Shown here: positions 1 through 4,522 of the stretch, in pieces
How the letters are laid out: the number at the start of each line of letters is the position of its first letter
Numbering within the stretch: the stretch's first letter is position 1
Assembly (NCBI GenBank): GCA_947302065.1
Contig: CAMYUO010000171.1
Location: forward strand, 1 to 5,157
Source: an uncultured Clostridia bacterium
Lineage (GTDB): Bacteria > Bacillota > Clostridia > Oscillospirales > Ruminococcaceae
Length of the DNA: 5,157 bases
Reading direction: 5' to 3'
The notes under the pieces: model-generated
Database searches by the model: none
What the model was told of the DNA's origin: nothing
What the model saw: only the letters and a program-made list of their open reading frames with translations
Program-made: the position numbers and the translations under genes

Positions 1-2
1 AG

Positions 3-374
3 CAGGTAGGCGACGACAACATCATTATCTTCGGTATGAACGTTGACGAGGTAAATGCTTGCAAGGGCACATACAGACCTATCGACATCTATAACAGCAA
101 CCAGACCATTAAGGCAGCTGTTGATAAGCTCCAGAGCGGCATCAACGGCAACCACTTCAACGAGATCGCAGAGAATCTCAAGACTCAGGATCCATATATG
201 GCTCTCAAGGACTTTGATTCTTACCAGCAGGCACAGAAGTACGCTTCAGAGTGCTATGCAGACAAGATGAAGTGGCAGAAGATGAGCCTTGCGAACATCG
301 CAGGTGCAGGCATCTTCTCCGCAGACAGATCTGTTGAGGAGTACGCAAAGGACATCTGGGGACTTACCAAGTAA
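3..374 (+). CDS. glgP: glycogen phosphorylase, C-terminal fragment (5' end outside window)
   Basis: The reading frame is open from the left edge and ends at TAA 372-374, giving the last 123 residues of the protein. The first ATG in the window, at 36, is internal: the frame reads QVGDDNIIIFG before it. Glycogen/maltodextrin phosphorylases use phosphate and pyridoxal phosphate to release glucose-1-phosphate from the non-reducing ends of alpha-1,4-glucans in the cytoplasm. The match rests on the typical C-terminal pattern of the family: VGDDNIIIFG followed by a DEV segment, then YASECYADKMKWQKMS, NIAGAGIFSADRSVEEYA and a final DIW. The PLP-binding lysine and active site lie upstream and cannot be checked. 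Codon use is notably biased (AAG, ATC, GGC, CTC), which suggests high expression. The gene is followed 3 bp later by an intrinsic terminator, so it ends its own transcript. A minus-strand pullulanase at the other edge belongs to the same pathway. Confidence 0.93.
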   Translation, partial: QVGDDNIIIFGMNVDEVNACKGTYRPIDIYNSNQTIKAAVDKLQSGINGNHFNEIAENLKTQDPYMALKDFDSYQQAQKYASECYADKMKWQKMSLANIAGAGIFSADRSVEEYAKDIWGLTK

Positions 375-377
375 TAT

Positions 378-411
378 AAAAACAGCCATACTTTTCGTAT
401 GGCTGTTTTTT
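378..411 (+). terminator. intrinsic terminator of glgP
   Basis: A perfect 9-bp stem, CAGCCATAC (383-391) with GTATGGCTG (397-405), closes a 5-nt loop TTTTC. An A-tract (378-382) lies upstream and six T residues (406-411) follow. The A-tract/T-tract symmetry means it could also work on the minus strand. It sits directly after the glgP stop codon. Confidence 0.93.
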
Positions 412-413
412 AA

Positions 414-485
414 GTGAATAGTGAAACAGTGAATAATGAATAGTTATGGTATCGCCTTGCGGCGATGATATTTTCATGCATCATT
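414..485. repeat. GTGAATA short tandem repeat with adjoining hairpin, likely repeat remnant
   Basis: Four degenerate heptamers follow one another: GTGAATA (414-420), GTGAAAC (421-427), GTGAATA (429-435) and ATGAATA (436-442). They are followed by a 6-bp hairpin, ATCGCC/GGCGAT, with loop TTGC (451-466), and a weaker inverted pair ATGAT (465-469)/ATCAT (480-484). From memory, similar GTGAATA arrays beside a short GC hairpin are scattered in Clostridia genomes, usually with an inverted TATTCAC array on the far side. That second array is not seen here, so this may be a half or decayed copy. The family assignment is recollection, not a search result. Confidence 0.45.
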
Positions 486-494
486 AAATGCTGT

Positions 495-523
495 TTGTCC
501 CGCTTTTCTTGTCTTTGTACAAT
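495..523 (+). promoter_or_regulatory. possible sigma-A promoter upstream of the nuclease-like gene
   Basis: TTGTCC (495-500, 4 of 6 matches to TTGACA) and TACAAT (518-523, 5 of 6 matches to TATAAT) are separated by exactly 17 bp. Transcription would start near 530, giving a leader of about 175 nt that contains the whole composite repeat before the ATG at 704. The -35 is imperfect and the call rests on spacing plus the -10 match. Confidence 0.4.
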
Positions 524-539
524 AATCGAGGTAAGCCCT

Positions 540-611
540 TTGAAAAAGTGTTTCTTTCAGACTCTCTTGGAGTCTCTCACTACTTTTTCAGTATCAGGGG
601 TTATCTCCTGA
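540..611 (+). CDS. possible small ORF inside repeat copy 1 (23 codons, TTG start)
   Basis: A TTG at 540, with AGG (529-531) upstream, opens 23 codons ending at TGA 609-611. The start MKKCFFQTLLESLTTFS aligns in frame with the 12-codon ORF of the other copy, MKRILLNFSLDS, through K-K/R, paired F/L positions, Q/N, L, E/D and S. One codon is lost in the second copy, and its stop falls where this one reads L. The frame runs into the first arm and loop of the hairpin. The ribosome site is weak and the start codon rare. If transcription starts near 530, as the candidate promoter suggests, the ribosome site would be at or before the RNA 5' end. Translation is therefore unproven. Confidence 0.25.
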   Translation: MKKCFFQTLLESLTTFSVSGVIS

Positions 612-622
612 TACTGAAAAAG
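583..622 (+). repeat. perfect inverted repeat (hairpin) of repeat copy 1
   Basis: CTTTTTCAGTATCAGG (583-598) is the exact reverse complement of 607-622. Two inner pairs (one G-T, one G-C) extend the stem to 18 bp around a TTAT tetraloop. The T-run is in the 5' arm and the A-run in the 3' arm, and no T-tract follows on either strand. It therefore does not look like an intrinsic terminator. It occupies the same place as the 4412-4452 hairpin of copy 2, with a different sequence. Confidence 0.9.
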
Positions 623-625
623 CAA

Positions 626-683
626 TAAAAGGTTTCTGAGGGGAGTTTGAGGGGAACTCTTCTCCAAAAGAGTTCCCCTCAAT
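626..683 (+). repeat. 58-bp conserved palindromic core, copy 1
   Basis: This segment is identical over 58 bp to 4456-4513, and the bases just outside differ (A versus T on the left, T versus A on the right). It contains a perfect 15-bp stem, TTGAGGGGAACTCTT (647-661) with 668-682, around the loop CTCCAA. TGAGGGGA occurs twice, at 637-644 and 648-655, 11 bp apart. Either copy could pair with TCCCCTCA at 674-681, so two 5' arms can compete for one 3' arm. No T-tract follows on either strand. Confidence 0.95.
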
Positions 684-691
684 TACTGTGC

Positions 692-700
692 GAGGTGAGG
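692..700 (+). promoter_or_regulatory. ribosome binding site that sets the start at 704
   Basis: GAGGTGAGG gives a GAGG 8 nt upstream of ATG 704 and a second GAGG 3 nt upstream. It supports ATG 704 over the in-frame TTG at 647, which has no such site and lies inside the repeat core. CCTC at 677-680 could pair with the first GAGG, so the core hairpin might influence access to this site. Confidence 0.7.
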
Positions 701-703
701 TAC

Positions 704-1426
704 ATGGATAAACAGCAGTTTTACAATGCCTGTGAGAAGATCATAGGCTCACAGCGTGAGCGCAAGGGCATTGGCACGCTGGGCGAGAAAACGCTGCACG
801 CTGTGCTGAAAAACTACTATGAGCCTCACGAGGAAAACCACGAGATAAAAGTCGGGCGCTTTTTTGCGGACATCGTCGGAGAACAGGGCGTTATCGAGAT
901 ACAGACAAGAAATTTCGGGAGCCTTGTCGAAAAGCTGGACAACTTTCTGGAGTTCTGCGAGGTGACCGTCGTCTATCCCCTGCCTGCACTGAAATATGTG
1001 TGCTGGCTCGATATGGATACGGGCGAGCTTTCGCAAAAGCACAGATCTCCCAAAAAGTGCCGCATATACGACGCTTTCAAGGAGATCATAAGAATAAAGT
1101 ATGCGCTCGACAACCCGAGATTTCACCTTGTGCTGTGCTTTCTCGAGGTCGATGAGATACGCTATCTCAACGGCTGGTCTGAAAACAAAAAGCGTGGCTC
1201 GTCACGCTGCGACCGCATACCAAAAGACATCATCGAGGAAGTGCGGTTTGACAGTGTGAGCGATTACAGGCGCTTTATACCCGACTGTCTGCCCGTGGAA
1301 TTCACCTCTGCGCATTACGCAAAGGCGTGCAAAATCGACAAGAACCTCGCATCAAGCGGACTGAATATCCTCAATTATCTCGGCCTGGTCGAACGTGTCG
1401 GCAAAAAGGGCAGAAGCTTTATTTAA
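704..1426 (+). CDS. conserved protein with PD-(D/E)XK-like nuclease signature and C-terminal winged-helix-like segment
   Basis: The protein is 240 residues, starting at ATG 704 behind a good ribosome site. It belongs to a conserved Clostridia family that I recognise only as uncharacterised. The N-terminal half has the layout of a PD-(D/E)XK fold: E28 in GTLGEKTLH, D56 in GRFFADIV, then E65-I66-Q67 in GVIEIQT. An E-x-Q in place of E-x-K also occurs in the CoiA-type nuclease group. A central conserved-looking block, LNGWSENKKRGSS with DRIP, spans 155-173. The last ~42 residues (FTSAHYAKACK through NILNYLGLVERVGKKG) look like a winged helix-turn-helix. No signal peptide or membrane segment is seen, so it should be cytoplasmic. 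A DNA- or RNA-processing role is inference and catalysis is unproven. The gene lies 14 bp upstream of the VOC gene, so the two are probably cotranscribed. A composite repeat occupies its leader. Confidence 0.85.
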   Translation: MDKQQFYNACEKIIGSQRERKGIGTLGEKTLHAVLKNYYEPHEENHEIKVGRFFADIVGEQGVIEIQTRNFGSLVEKLDNFLEFCEVTVVYPLPALKYVCWLDMDTGELSQKHRSPKKCRIYDAFKEIIRIKYALDNPRFHLVLCFLEVDEIRYLNGWSENKKRGSSRCDRIPKDIIEEVRFDSVSDYRRFIPDCLPVEFTSAHYAKACKIDKNLASSGLNILNYLGLVERVGKKGRSFI

Positions 1427-1440
1427 AGGGTGGTAGAACA

Positions 1441-1791
1441 ATGAACTGCAAGATAGCATCACTTTACATCTGCGTTAAGGATATGGACAGGGCGGTAAGC
1501 TTTTACGAGCAGCTTTTTGATATGCCCGTGACCGAGAAAGACGAGATCTACAGCGTTTTCGAGGTCGGCTCGTTCAGATTCGGGCTGTTTGCATATGAAA
1601 AGAAAGGCGAACCGCATGAGTTCGGCTCAAACTGTCTGCCAAGCATCAGCTTTGAGAGCCTTGAACTGCTCAAAAGTAAGCTCGATGGAAAAGAAATATG
1701 CTTTGAGCTGACAAAAATAAAGACAAACTGGGTGGCGGAGATAATCGACAGCGAAGGAAACCACATAGAACTGACCGCACCCGACAAATAA
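1441..1791 (+). CDS. VOC superfamily (glyoxalase/bleomycin-resistance-like) protein
   Basis: The protein is 116 residues, a single VOC module. ATG 1441 is chosen because the family fold starts there, at ASLYICVKDMDRAVSFYEQLF. An in-frame ATG at 1327 would overlap the previous gene and add 38 unrelated residues. AGGGTGG (1427-1433) is a modest ribosome site about 7 nt upstream. The pattern is beta-alpha-beta-beta-beta: strand and helix at 5-28, VFEVGSFRFGLFAY in the middle, and the closing strand NHIELTAP with E110 at the usual metal-ligand position. The first-strand metal histidine common in this superfamily appears as Y9 or another non-His residue, so a metal-dependent enzyme is doubtful. 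A binding or sequestration protein is equally possible. The substrate is unknown. It is probably cotranscribed with the nuclease-like gene, and no terminator is seen after it. Confidence 0.85.
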   Translation: MNCKIASLYICVKDMDRAVSFYEQLFDMPVTEKDEIYSVFEVGSFRFGLFAYEKKGEPHEFGSNCLPSISFESLELLKSKLDGKEICFELTKIKTNWVAEIIDSEGNHIELTAPDK

Positions 1792-1806
1792 ATTTGCCTG
1801 ATAGTC

Positions 1807-1835
1807 TTTACAAAAGGCGGATTATTTTATATAAT
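1807..1835 (+). promoter_or_regulatory. strong sigma-A type promoter for the PBP-like/cupin/trmO unit
   Basis: TTTACA (1807-1812, 5 of 6 to consensus) and TATAAT (1830-1835, 6 of 6) are separated by exactly 17 bp, within A/T-rich DNA. Transcription should start near 1842, giving a leader of about 43 nt. The ribosome site AAAGGA (1871-1876) lies 8 nt before ATG 1885. Confidence 0.85.
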
Positions 1836-1884
1836 ATATGTGTATGGATTTTTCACTAACGTGTTTATATAAAGGAATGGTAAA

Positions 1885-3315
1885 ATGAAACTCAGAACGA
1901 AACTGCGCAGAGTGATGTGCTTTATGCTCGCCTTGCTTATGATATTGCCGTCGCTCACAGCCTCAGCTGTCAATTTCAAGCCCGTAGAGTCGCTTGACAA
2001 GGACGGCAAGCCTGTTGAACTCAAACTGCGCTCAAAAGCCGTCAGCATAATAGATATGGAAACGGGCGACAGCGTGTATGAGCTGAACTCGGAAAAGGAA
2101 CTGCCCATCGCAACGATGAACATGCTGATGACCTGCCTTATCATCGTCGAAAAATATCAGGACATACAGGCGCTCAAAAGCAATTCTGCCAGCGCAGGCA
2201 GCGAGGCTTACGACGAGCTTTTTGAAAAAGGCACGCCGACAGCCGATATCCAGCCGGGCGAAGCTGTCAGCTATTATGACCTCGTCTGTGCAATGATGCT
2301 GCAGTCATCGTGCGAGGCTGCAAACATCGCAGCTATCAACATCGGCGGCAGCCTTGCAGGCTTTACCAAGCTGATGAACGAGCGTGCGCAGAAGCTCGGG
2401 CTGACGCACACCAAGTTTTCAAGCGCACACGGTTTCTGGACAAGCGGAAACTATTCGTCATCGCACGATCTCGCTGTGCTCACAAGATATATCCTTGAAC
2501 ACTCCAATGTTTTAAAGGAGATCGGCGGACTCAGCGAGCACACCATGGCAAAGACTGCTCAGCACCCCGAGGGCACTACGCTTTATAACAACAACGTTCT
2601 GCTCAACGATGCATCGCTTTATTACTATTCGTCGGTCAAGGGCTTTAAGTCGAGCACGACCAACGAGGCAGGCAGATGCCTTTCATCGTGGGCAAATCTC
2701 GACGGCACGAGCTACATCGTCGTAACACTCGGCGCACCGCTTGAAAAGCTCAAGGAAGACGAGAACAAGGATGCCGATGACCCCGAATCAGTCTATTCAC
2801 AGGACTATATCTATTACAGTCTCATCGACCACATCAACATCTACAACTGGTGCAGCAAGTTCCTCACCCAGTCGGATTTTCTCGTTCCCGAAAGTGAGAT
2901 AAGAGATGTCAAGGTGATGTACGGCGATAAGGATTACGCCAATCTGCGTGCAAAAACAGGTTACAGCAGAATGTGGCCGACCTATGTCAAAACAGAAGAT
3001 GTCAAGCACGAGATAACCGTCAAGGAAAACATCGTCGCACCAGTCGAAGTCGGCGACGTGCTCGGCGAAATGAAACTGACCTACAACGGTGAAACGATTG
3101 CAACGCTCGAGCTTGTCTCGACCACGCAGGTCAAGCGCTCAAGCTTTTCGTCAAAACTCGAGATTGCAAAGAGCTACTTCAGCTCAAAAGTTTTCTTTAT
3201 CACGCTCGTCGTGATAATCGTGCTCATCGCACTTTACACCGTTATCCACATCATCAGGGTAAACCGCAAATACCTCAGAAAAAACACGGAGGGAAACAAT
3301 GATAATCAACTTTGA
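1885..3315 (+). CDS. PBP5/DacF-family D-Ala-D-Ala carboxypeptidase homologue with degenerate active site
   Basis: The protein is 476 residues. A signal peptide is likely at 1-28 (basic start, hydrophobic 11-23, TASA before VNF). The peptidase S11-like domain spans about 45-325 and a PBP5 C-terminal beta domain about 377-418 (NIVAPVEVGDVLGEMKLTYN). A membrane helix at 436-458 is followed by basic RKYLRK, so it should be anchored on the outer face of the membrane. Active members trim the terminal D-Ala of peptidoglycan stem peptides using SxxK, SxN and KTG. Here these align with T77-M-N-M80, S141-S-C143 and K255-S-S257, so the nucleophile serine, its lysine, the asparagine and the TG are all changed. 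The scaffold is kept: LMNERAQKLGLTHTKFSSAHGF, SSHDLAVLTRYILEH and TTNEAGRCLSSWA. The frame is intact behind a strong promoter, so a pseudoenzyme role (binding or regulation) is inferred rather than decay. It overlaps the cupin gene by 17 bp. Confidence 0.9.
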   Translation: MKLRTKLRRVMCFMLALLMILPSLTASAVNFKPVESLDKDGKPVELKLRSKAVSIIDMETGDSVYELNSEKELPIATMNMLMTCLIIVEKYQDIQALKSNSASAGSEAYDELFEKGTPTADIQPGEAVSYYDLVCAMMLQSSCEAANIAAINIGGSLAGFTKLMNERAQKLGLTHTKFSSAHGFWTSGNYSSSHDLAVLTRYILEHSNVLKEIGGLSEHTMAKTAQHPEGTTLYNNNVLLNDASLYYYSSVKGFKSSTTNEAGRCLSSWANLDGTSYIVVTLGAPLEKLKEDENKDADDPESVYSQDYIYYSLIDHINIYNWCSKFLTQSDFLVPESEIRDVKVMYGDKDYANLRAKTGYSRMWPTYVKTEDVKHEITVKENIVAPVEVGDVLGEMKLTYNGETIATLELVSTTQVKRSSFSSKLEIAKSYFSSKVFFITLVVIIVLIALYTVIHIIRVNRKYLRKNTEGNNDNQL

Positions 3316-3631
3316 CAACATAGATGCCAAGCAGATGCCGAATTTCAAAGGCGGCGAAAAGTTTTACGAAATGAAAGCCTTTGAGGACGAAAACAACAAG
3401 ATAATGCTCGGAAAGCTCGTTCCCGGCGCATCTATCGGCATACACACACACGAAGGCAACAGCGAGACTATCTTTATCATCAGCGGCACAGGCAAGGTCT
3501 ATTACGACGGCGGATATGAGACCGTCACCGCAGGACAGTGCCACTATTGCCCGATGGGTCACGAACACAGCCTTATAAACGACTCGGGCTCTGACCTGAC
3601 GTTCTACGCTGTCGTGCCAAAGCACGCTTGA
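3299..3631 (+). CDS. small single-domain cupin protein
   Basis: The protein is 110 residues and one cupin barrel. Both cupin motifs match the classical pattern in full. Motif 1 is G43-x5-H49-T-H51-x4-E56-x6-G63, and motif 2 is G79-x5-P85-M-G87-x2-H90-x3-N94. H49, H51, E56 and H90 should therefore bind a divalent metal. It is probably a cytoplasmic metal-dependent enzyme or small-ligand binding protein, and no substrate can be read from the sequence. The start ATG 3299 lies inside the end of the PBP-like gene (17-bp overlap, different frame). It has a strong ribosome site, GGAGGG (3288-3293), 5 nt upstream, so translation is likely coupled. The stop TGA at 3629-3631 is 4 bp before trmO. Confidence 0.92.
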   Translation: MIINFDNIDAKQMPNFKGGEKFYEMKAFEDENNKIMLGKLVPGASIGIHTHEGNSETIFIISGTGKVYYDGGYETVTAGQCHYCPMGHEHSLINDSGSDLTFYAVVPKHA

Positions 3632-3635
3632 CGAT

Positions 3636-4346
3636 ATGGCTGACCTTTCAATCTGTGAGATTAAAGCGATAGGCTTTATAAAGAGCGACTTTCCGACCAA
3701 GTTCGGCATACCAAGGCAGAGCGGACTTTGCAAGAGCCTGACCTCGCAGATAGTTTTTGAGCAGGCGTACAGCGATGGAAACGCATTCCGGGGCATCGAG
3801 CAGTTCTCACACCTGTGGGTGATATGGGGCTTCTCGGACAGCGTCTGCGAAAAGTTCTCGCCCACCGTCAGACCTCCTCGGCTCGGCGGCAACGAGCGCA
3901 CGGGCGTTTTCGCAACACGCTCGCCGTTCAGACCCAATCCGCTGGGACTTTCCTGCGTTAAGCTGGAACGGGTGATAAAACAGCAGGACAGAATAGTTCT
4001 TGAAATTTCGGGTGCTGATATGAAAGACGGCACGCCCGTTTTCGATGTCAAGCCGTATATCCCATATGCAGACTGCATCAGCGGTGCACAGGGCGGATTT
4101 GCGCAGAAACACTCACAGGACAGGTTAAGCGTTGAGTTTGCGGGCGGGCAGCTTGAAAAGATACCCGAGCATAAGCGTGATGCGCTTATCGAGGTGCTCT
4201 CGCTCGACCCACGGCCTGCATATCAGGACGACACCGACCGCACCTACGGTTTTGAGTTCGCAGGGTTTGAGATAAAGTTCAGGGTAGTTGATAACGCTCT
4301 CATTGTAACAAGAATCGAATCTCTGACCAATTTAGAAAAGAAATAG
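3636..4346 (+). CDS. trmO: tRNA (N6-threonylcarbamoyladenosine(37)-N6)-methyltransferase TrmO
   Basis: The protein is 236 residues, close to the ~235 of E. coli TrmO (YaeB/TsaA). The family uses S-adenosylmethionine to methylate N6 of t6A at position 37 of certain threonine tRNAs, which fine-tunes decoding. The diagnostic blocks are all present: IGFIKSDFPTKFGIPRQSGL (12-31), FSHLWVIWGF (57-66), RPPRLGGNERTGVFATRSPF (79-98) with RPNPLGLS following, the DVKPYIPYAD segment, and the C-terminal domain signature LSLDPRPAYQDD (189-200) with RTYGFEFAGFEIKFRV. No Shine-Dalgarno is evident before ATG 3636. The start lies 4 bp after the cupin stop, so initiation probably relies on reinitiation by ribosomes finishing the cupin. 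It is the last gene of the unit. Its TAG stop lies in an 11-bp inverted repeat that brackets the second composite repeat. Confidence 0.95.
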   Translation: MADLSICEIKAIGFIKSDFPTKFGIPRQSGLCKSLTSQIVFEQAYSDGNAFRGIEQFSHLWVIWGFSDSVCEKFSPTVRPPRLGGNERTGVFATRSPFRPNPLGLSCVKLERVIKQQDRIVLEISGADMKDGTPVFDVKPYIPYADCISGAQGGFAQKHSQDRLSVEFAGGQLEKIPEHKRDALIEVLSLDPRPAYQDDTDRTYGFEFAGFEIKFRVVDNALIVTRIESLTNLEKK

Positions 4347-4370
4347 CAGCACTATATTTAGGAGACCCTC

Positions 4371-4409
4371 ATGAAAAGAATTCTCTTGAATTTCTCTTTG
4401 GACTCTTAG
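4371..4409 (+). CDS. possible 12-codon ORF in repeat copy 2
   Basis: ATG 4371 lies 6 nt after AGGAG (4360-4364) and opens MKRILLNFSLDS, ending at TAG 4407-4409, 2 bp before the perfect hairpin. The ATG, the good ribosome site and the stop just before the hairpin resemble a leader-peptide arrangement. No downstream plus-strand gene is present to be controlled, though. The protein-level resemblance to the small ORF of copy 1 supports homology of the leader part. Translation is unproven. Confidence 0.3.
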   Translation: MKRILLNFSLDS

Positions 4410-4411
4410 AC

Positions 4412-4452
4412 ATTTTCGGCGCATAGAGCATCACGCTCTATGCGCCGAAAAT
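4412..4452 (+). repeat. perfect 18-bp inverted repeat (hairpin) of repeat copy 2
   Basis: ATTTTCGGCGCATAGAGC (4412-4429) is the exact reverse complement of 4435-4452, with loop ATCAC. Only CTTT follows on the plus strand, so it is a poor intrinsic terminator by the usual T-tract rule. It could still stall or protect the 3' end of the trmO transcript. Its sequence differs from the copy 1 hairpin except for the T-run/A-run base. Confidence 0.9.
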
Positions 4453-4455
4453 CTT

Positions 4456-4513
4456 TAAAAGGTTTCTGAGGGGAGTTTGAGGGGAACTCTTCTCCAAAAG
4501 AGTTCCCCTCAAT
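4456..4513 (+). repeat. 58-bp conserved palindromic core, copy 2
   Basis: Identical to 626-683 with no mismatch. The internal 15-bp stem lies at 4477-4491 and 4498-4512. It sits 9 bp beyond the 3' end of the minus-strand pullulanase gene, whose transcripts would read through it as the complementary hairpin. Confidence 0.95.
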
Positions 4514-4522
4514 AAAGTGCTG

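Larger units (their letters stand above)
540..683 (+). repeat. composite repeat unit, copy 1 (leader, variable hairpin, conserved core)
   Basis: The unit shares its order and spacing with a second copy at 4371-4513. A ~40-nt leader starts with TGAAAA (541-546 here, 4372-4377 there). A long perfect hairpin comes next (583-622 here, 4412-4452 there), then exactly 3 nt (CAA here, CTT there), then a 58-bp segment identical in both copies (626-683). Total lengths are 144 and 143 bp. The unit fills the leader region of the nuclease-like gene and ends 20 bp before its ATG. Both copies have the same orientation. No transposase is visible, and the class (MITE-like, REP-like or structured RNA) is not recognised. 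Confidence 0.75.
375..703. other. 329-bp intergenic region between glgP and the nuclease-like gene
   Basis: No conventional gene is visible here. In order the region holds the glgP terminator (378-411), a GTGAATA-type repeat remnant with a small hairpin (414-485), a possible promoter (495-523), a composite repeat unit with a small reading frame, a perfect hairpin and a 58-bp core (540-683), and a ribosome binding site (692-700) for the gene starting at 704. The TTG at 647 is in frame with the downstream gene but lies inside the repeat core, so it is not taken as a start. Confidence 0.7.
4371..4513 (+). repeat. composite repeat unit, copy 2
   Basis: The order is the same as at 540-683: a leader beginning TGAAAA, a perfect hairpin (4412-4452), 3 nt, and the identical 58-bp core (4456-4513). 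It lies between convergent trmO and pullulanase genes, starting 24 bp after the trmO stop and ending 9 bp from the pullulanase stop. The leader portion has diverged from copy 1 far more than the core has. Confidence 0.75.

Noticed and set aside
626..683. CRISPR repeat
   Set aside because: There are only two copies, 3.8 kb apart, with no spacer array and no cas genes.
647..703. In-frame TTG start at 647 adding 19 residues to the nuclease-like protein
   Set aside because: It lies inside the 58-bp repeat core, which occurs elsewhere without this gene, and ATG 704 has a clear ribosome site and begins the conserved protein.
375..703. tRNA, riboswitch or other named RNA in the long intergenic region
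   Set aside because: No cloverleaf or recognisable riboswitch core was seen. The structure present is accounted for by the terminator and the repeats.
1327..1440. In-frame ATG at 1327 for the VOC gene
   Set aside because: The 38 extra residues overlap the preceding gene in another frame and have no VOC character. ATG 1441 starts the fold.
3275..4078. 267-residue minus-strand open frame across cupin and trmO
   Set aside because: It is antisense to two clear families and has no recognisable domain. The same applies to the open minus-strand frames at 749-1126, 1548-1787, 1827-2144, 2797-3009 and 3807-4112.
4412..4456. Intrinsic terminator for trmO at the 18-bp hairpin
   Set aside because: No T-tract follows (only CTTT) and the A-run is inside the stem. 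It is kept as an inverted repeat rather than called a terminator.
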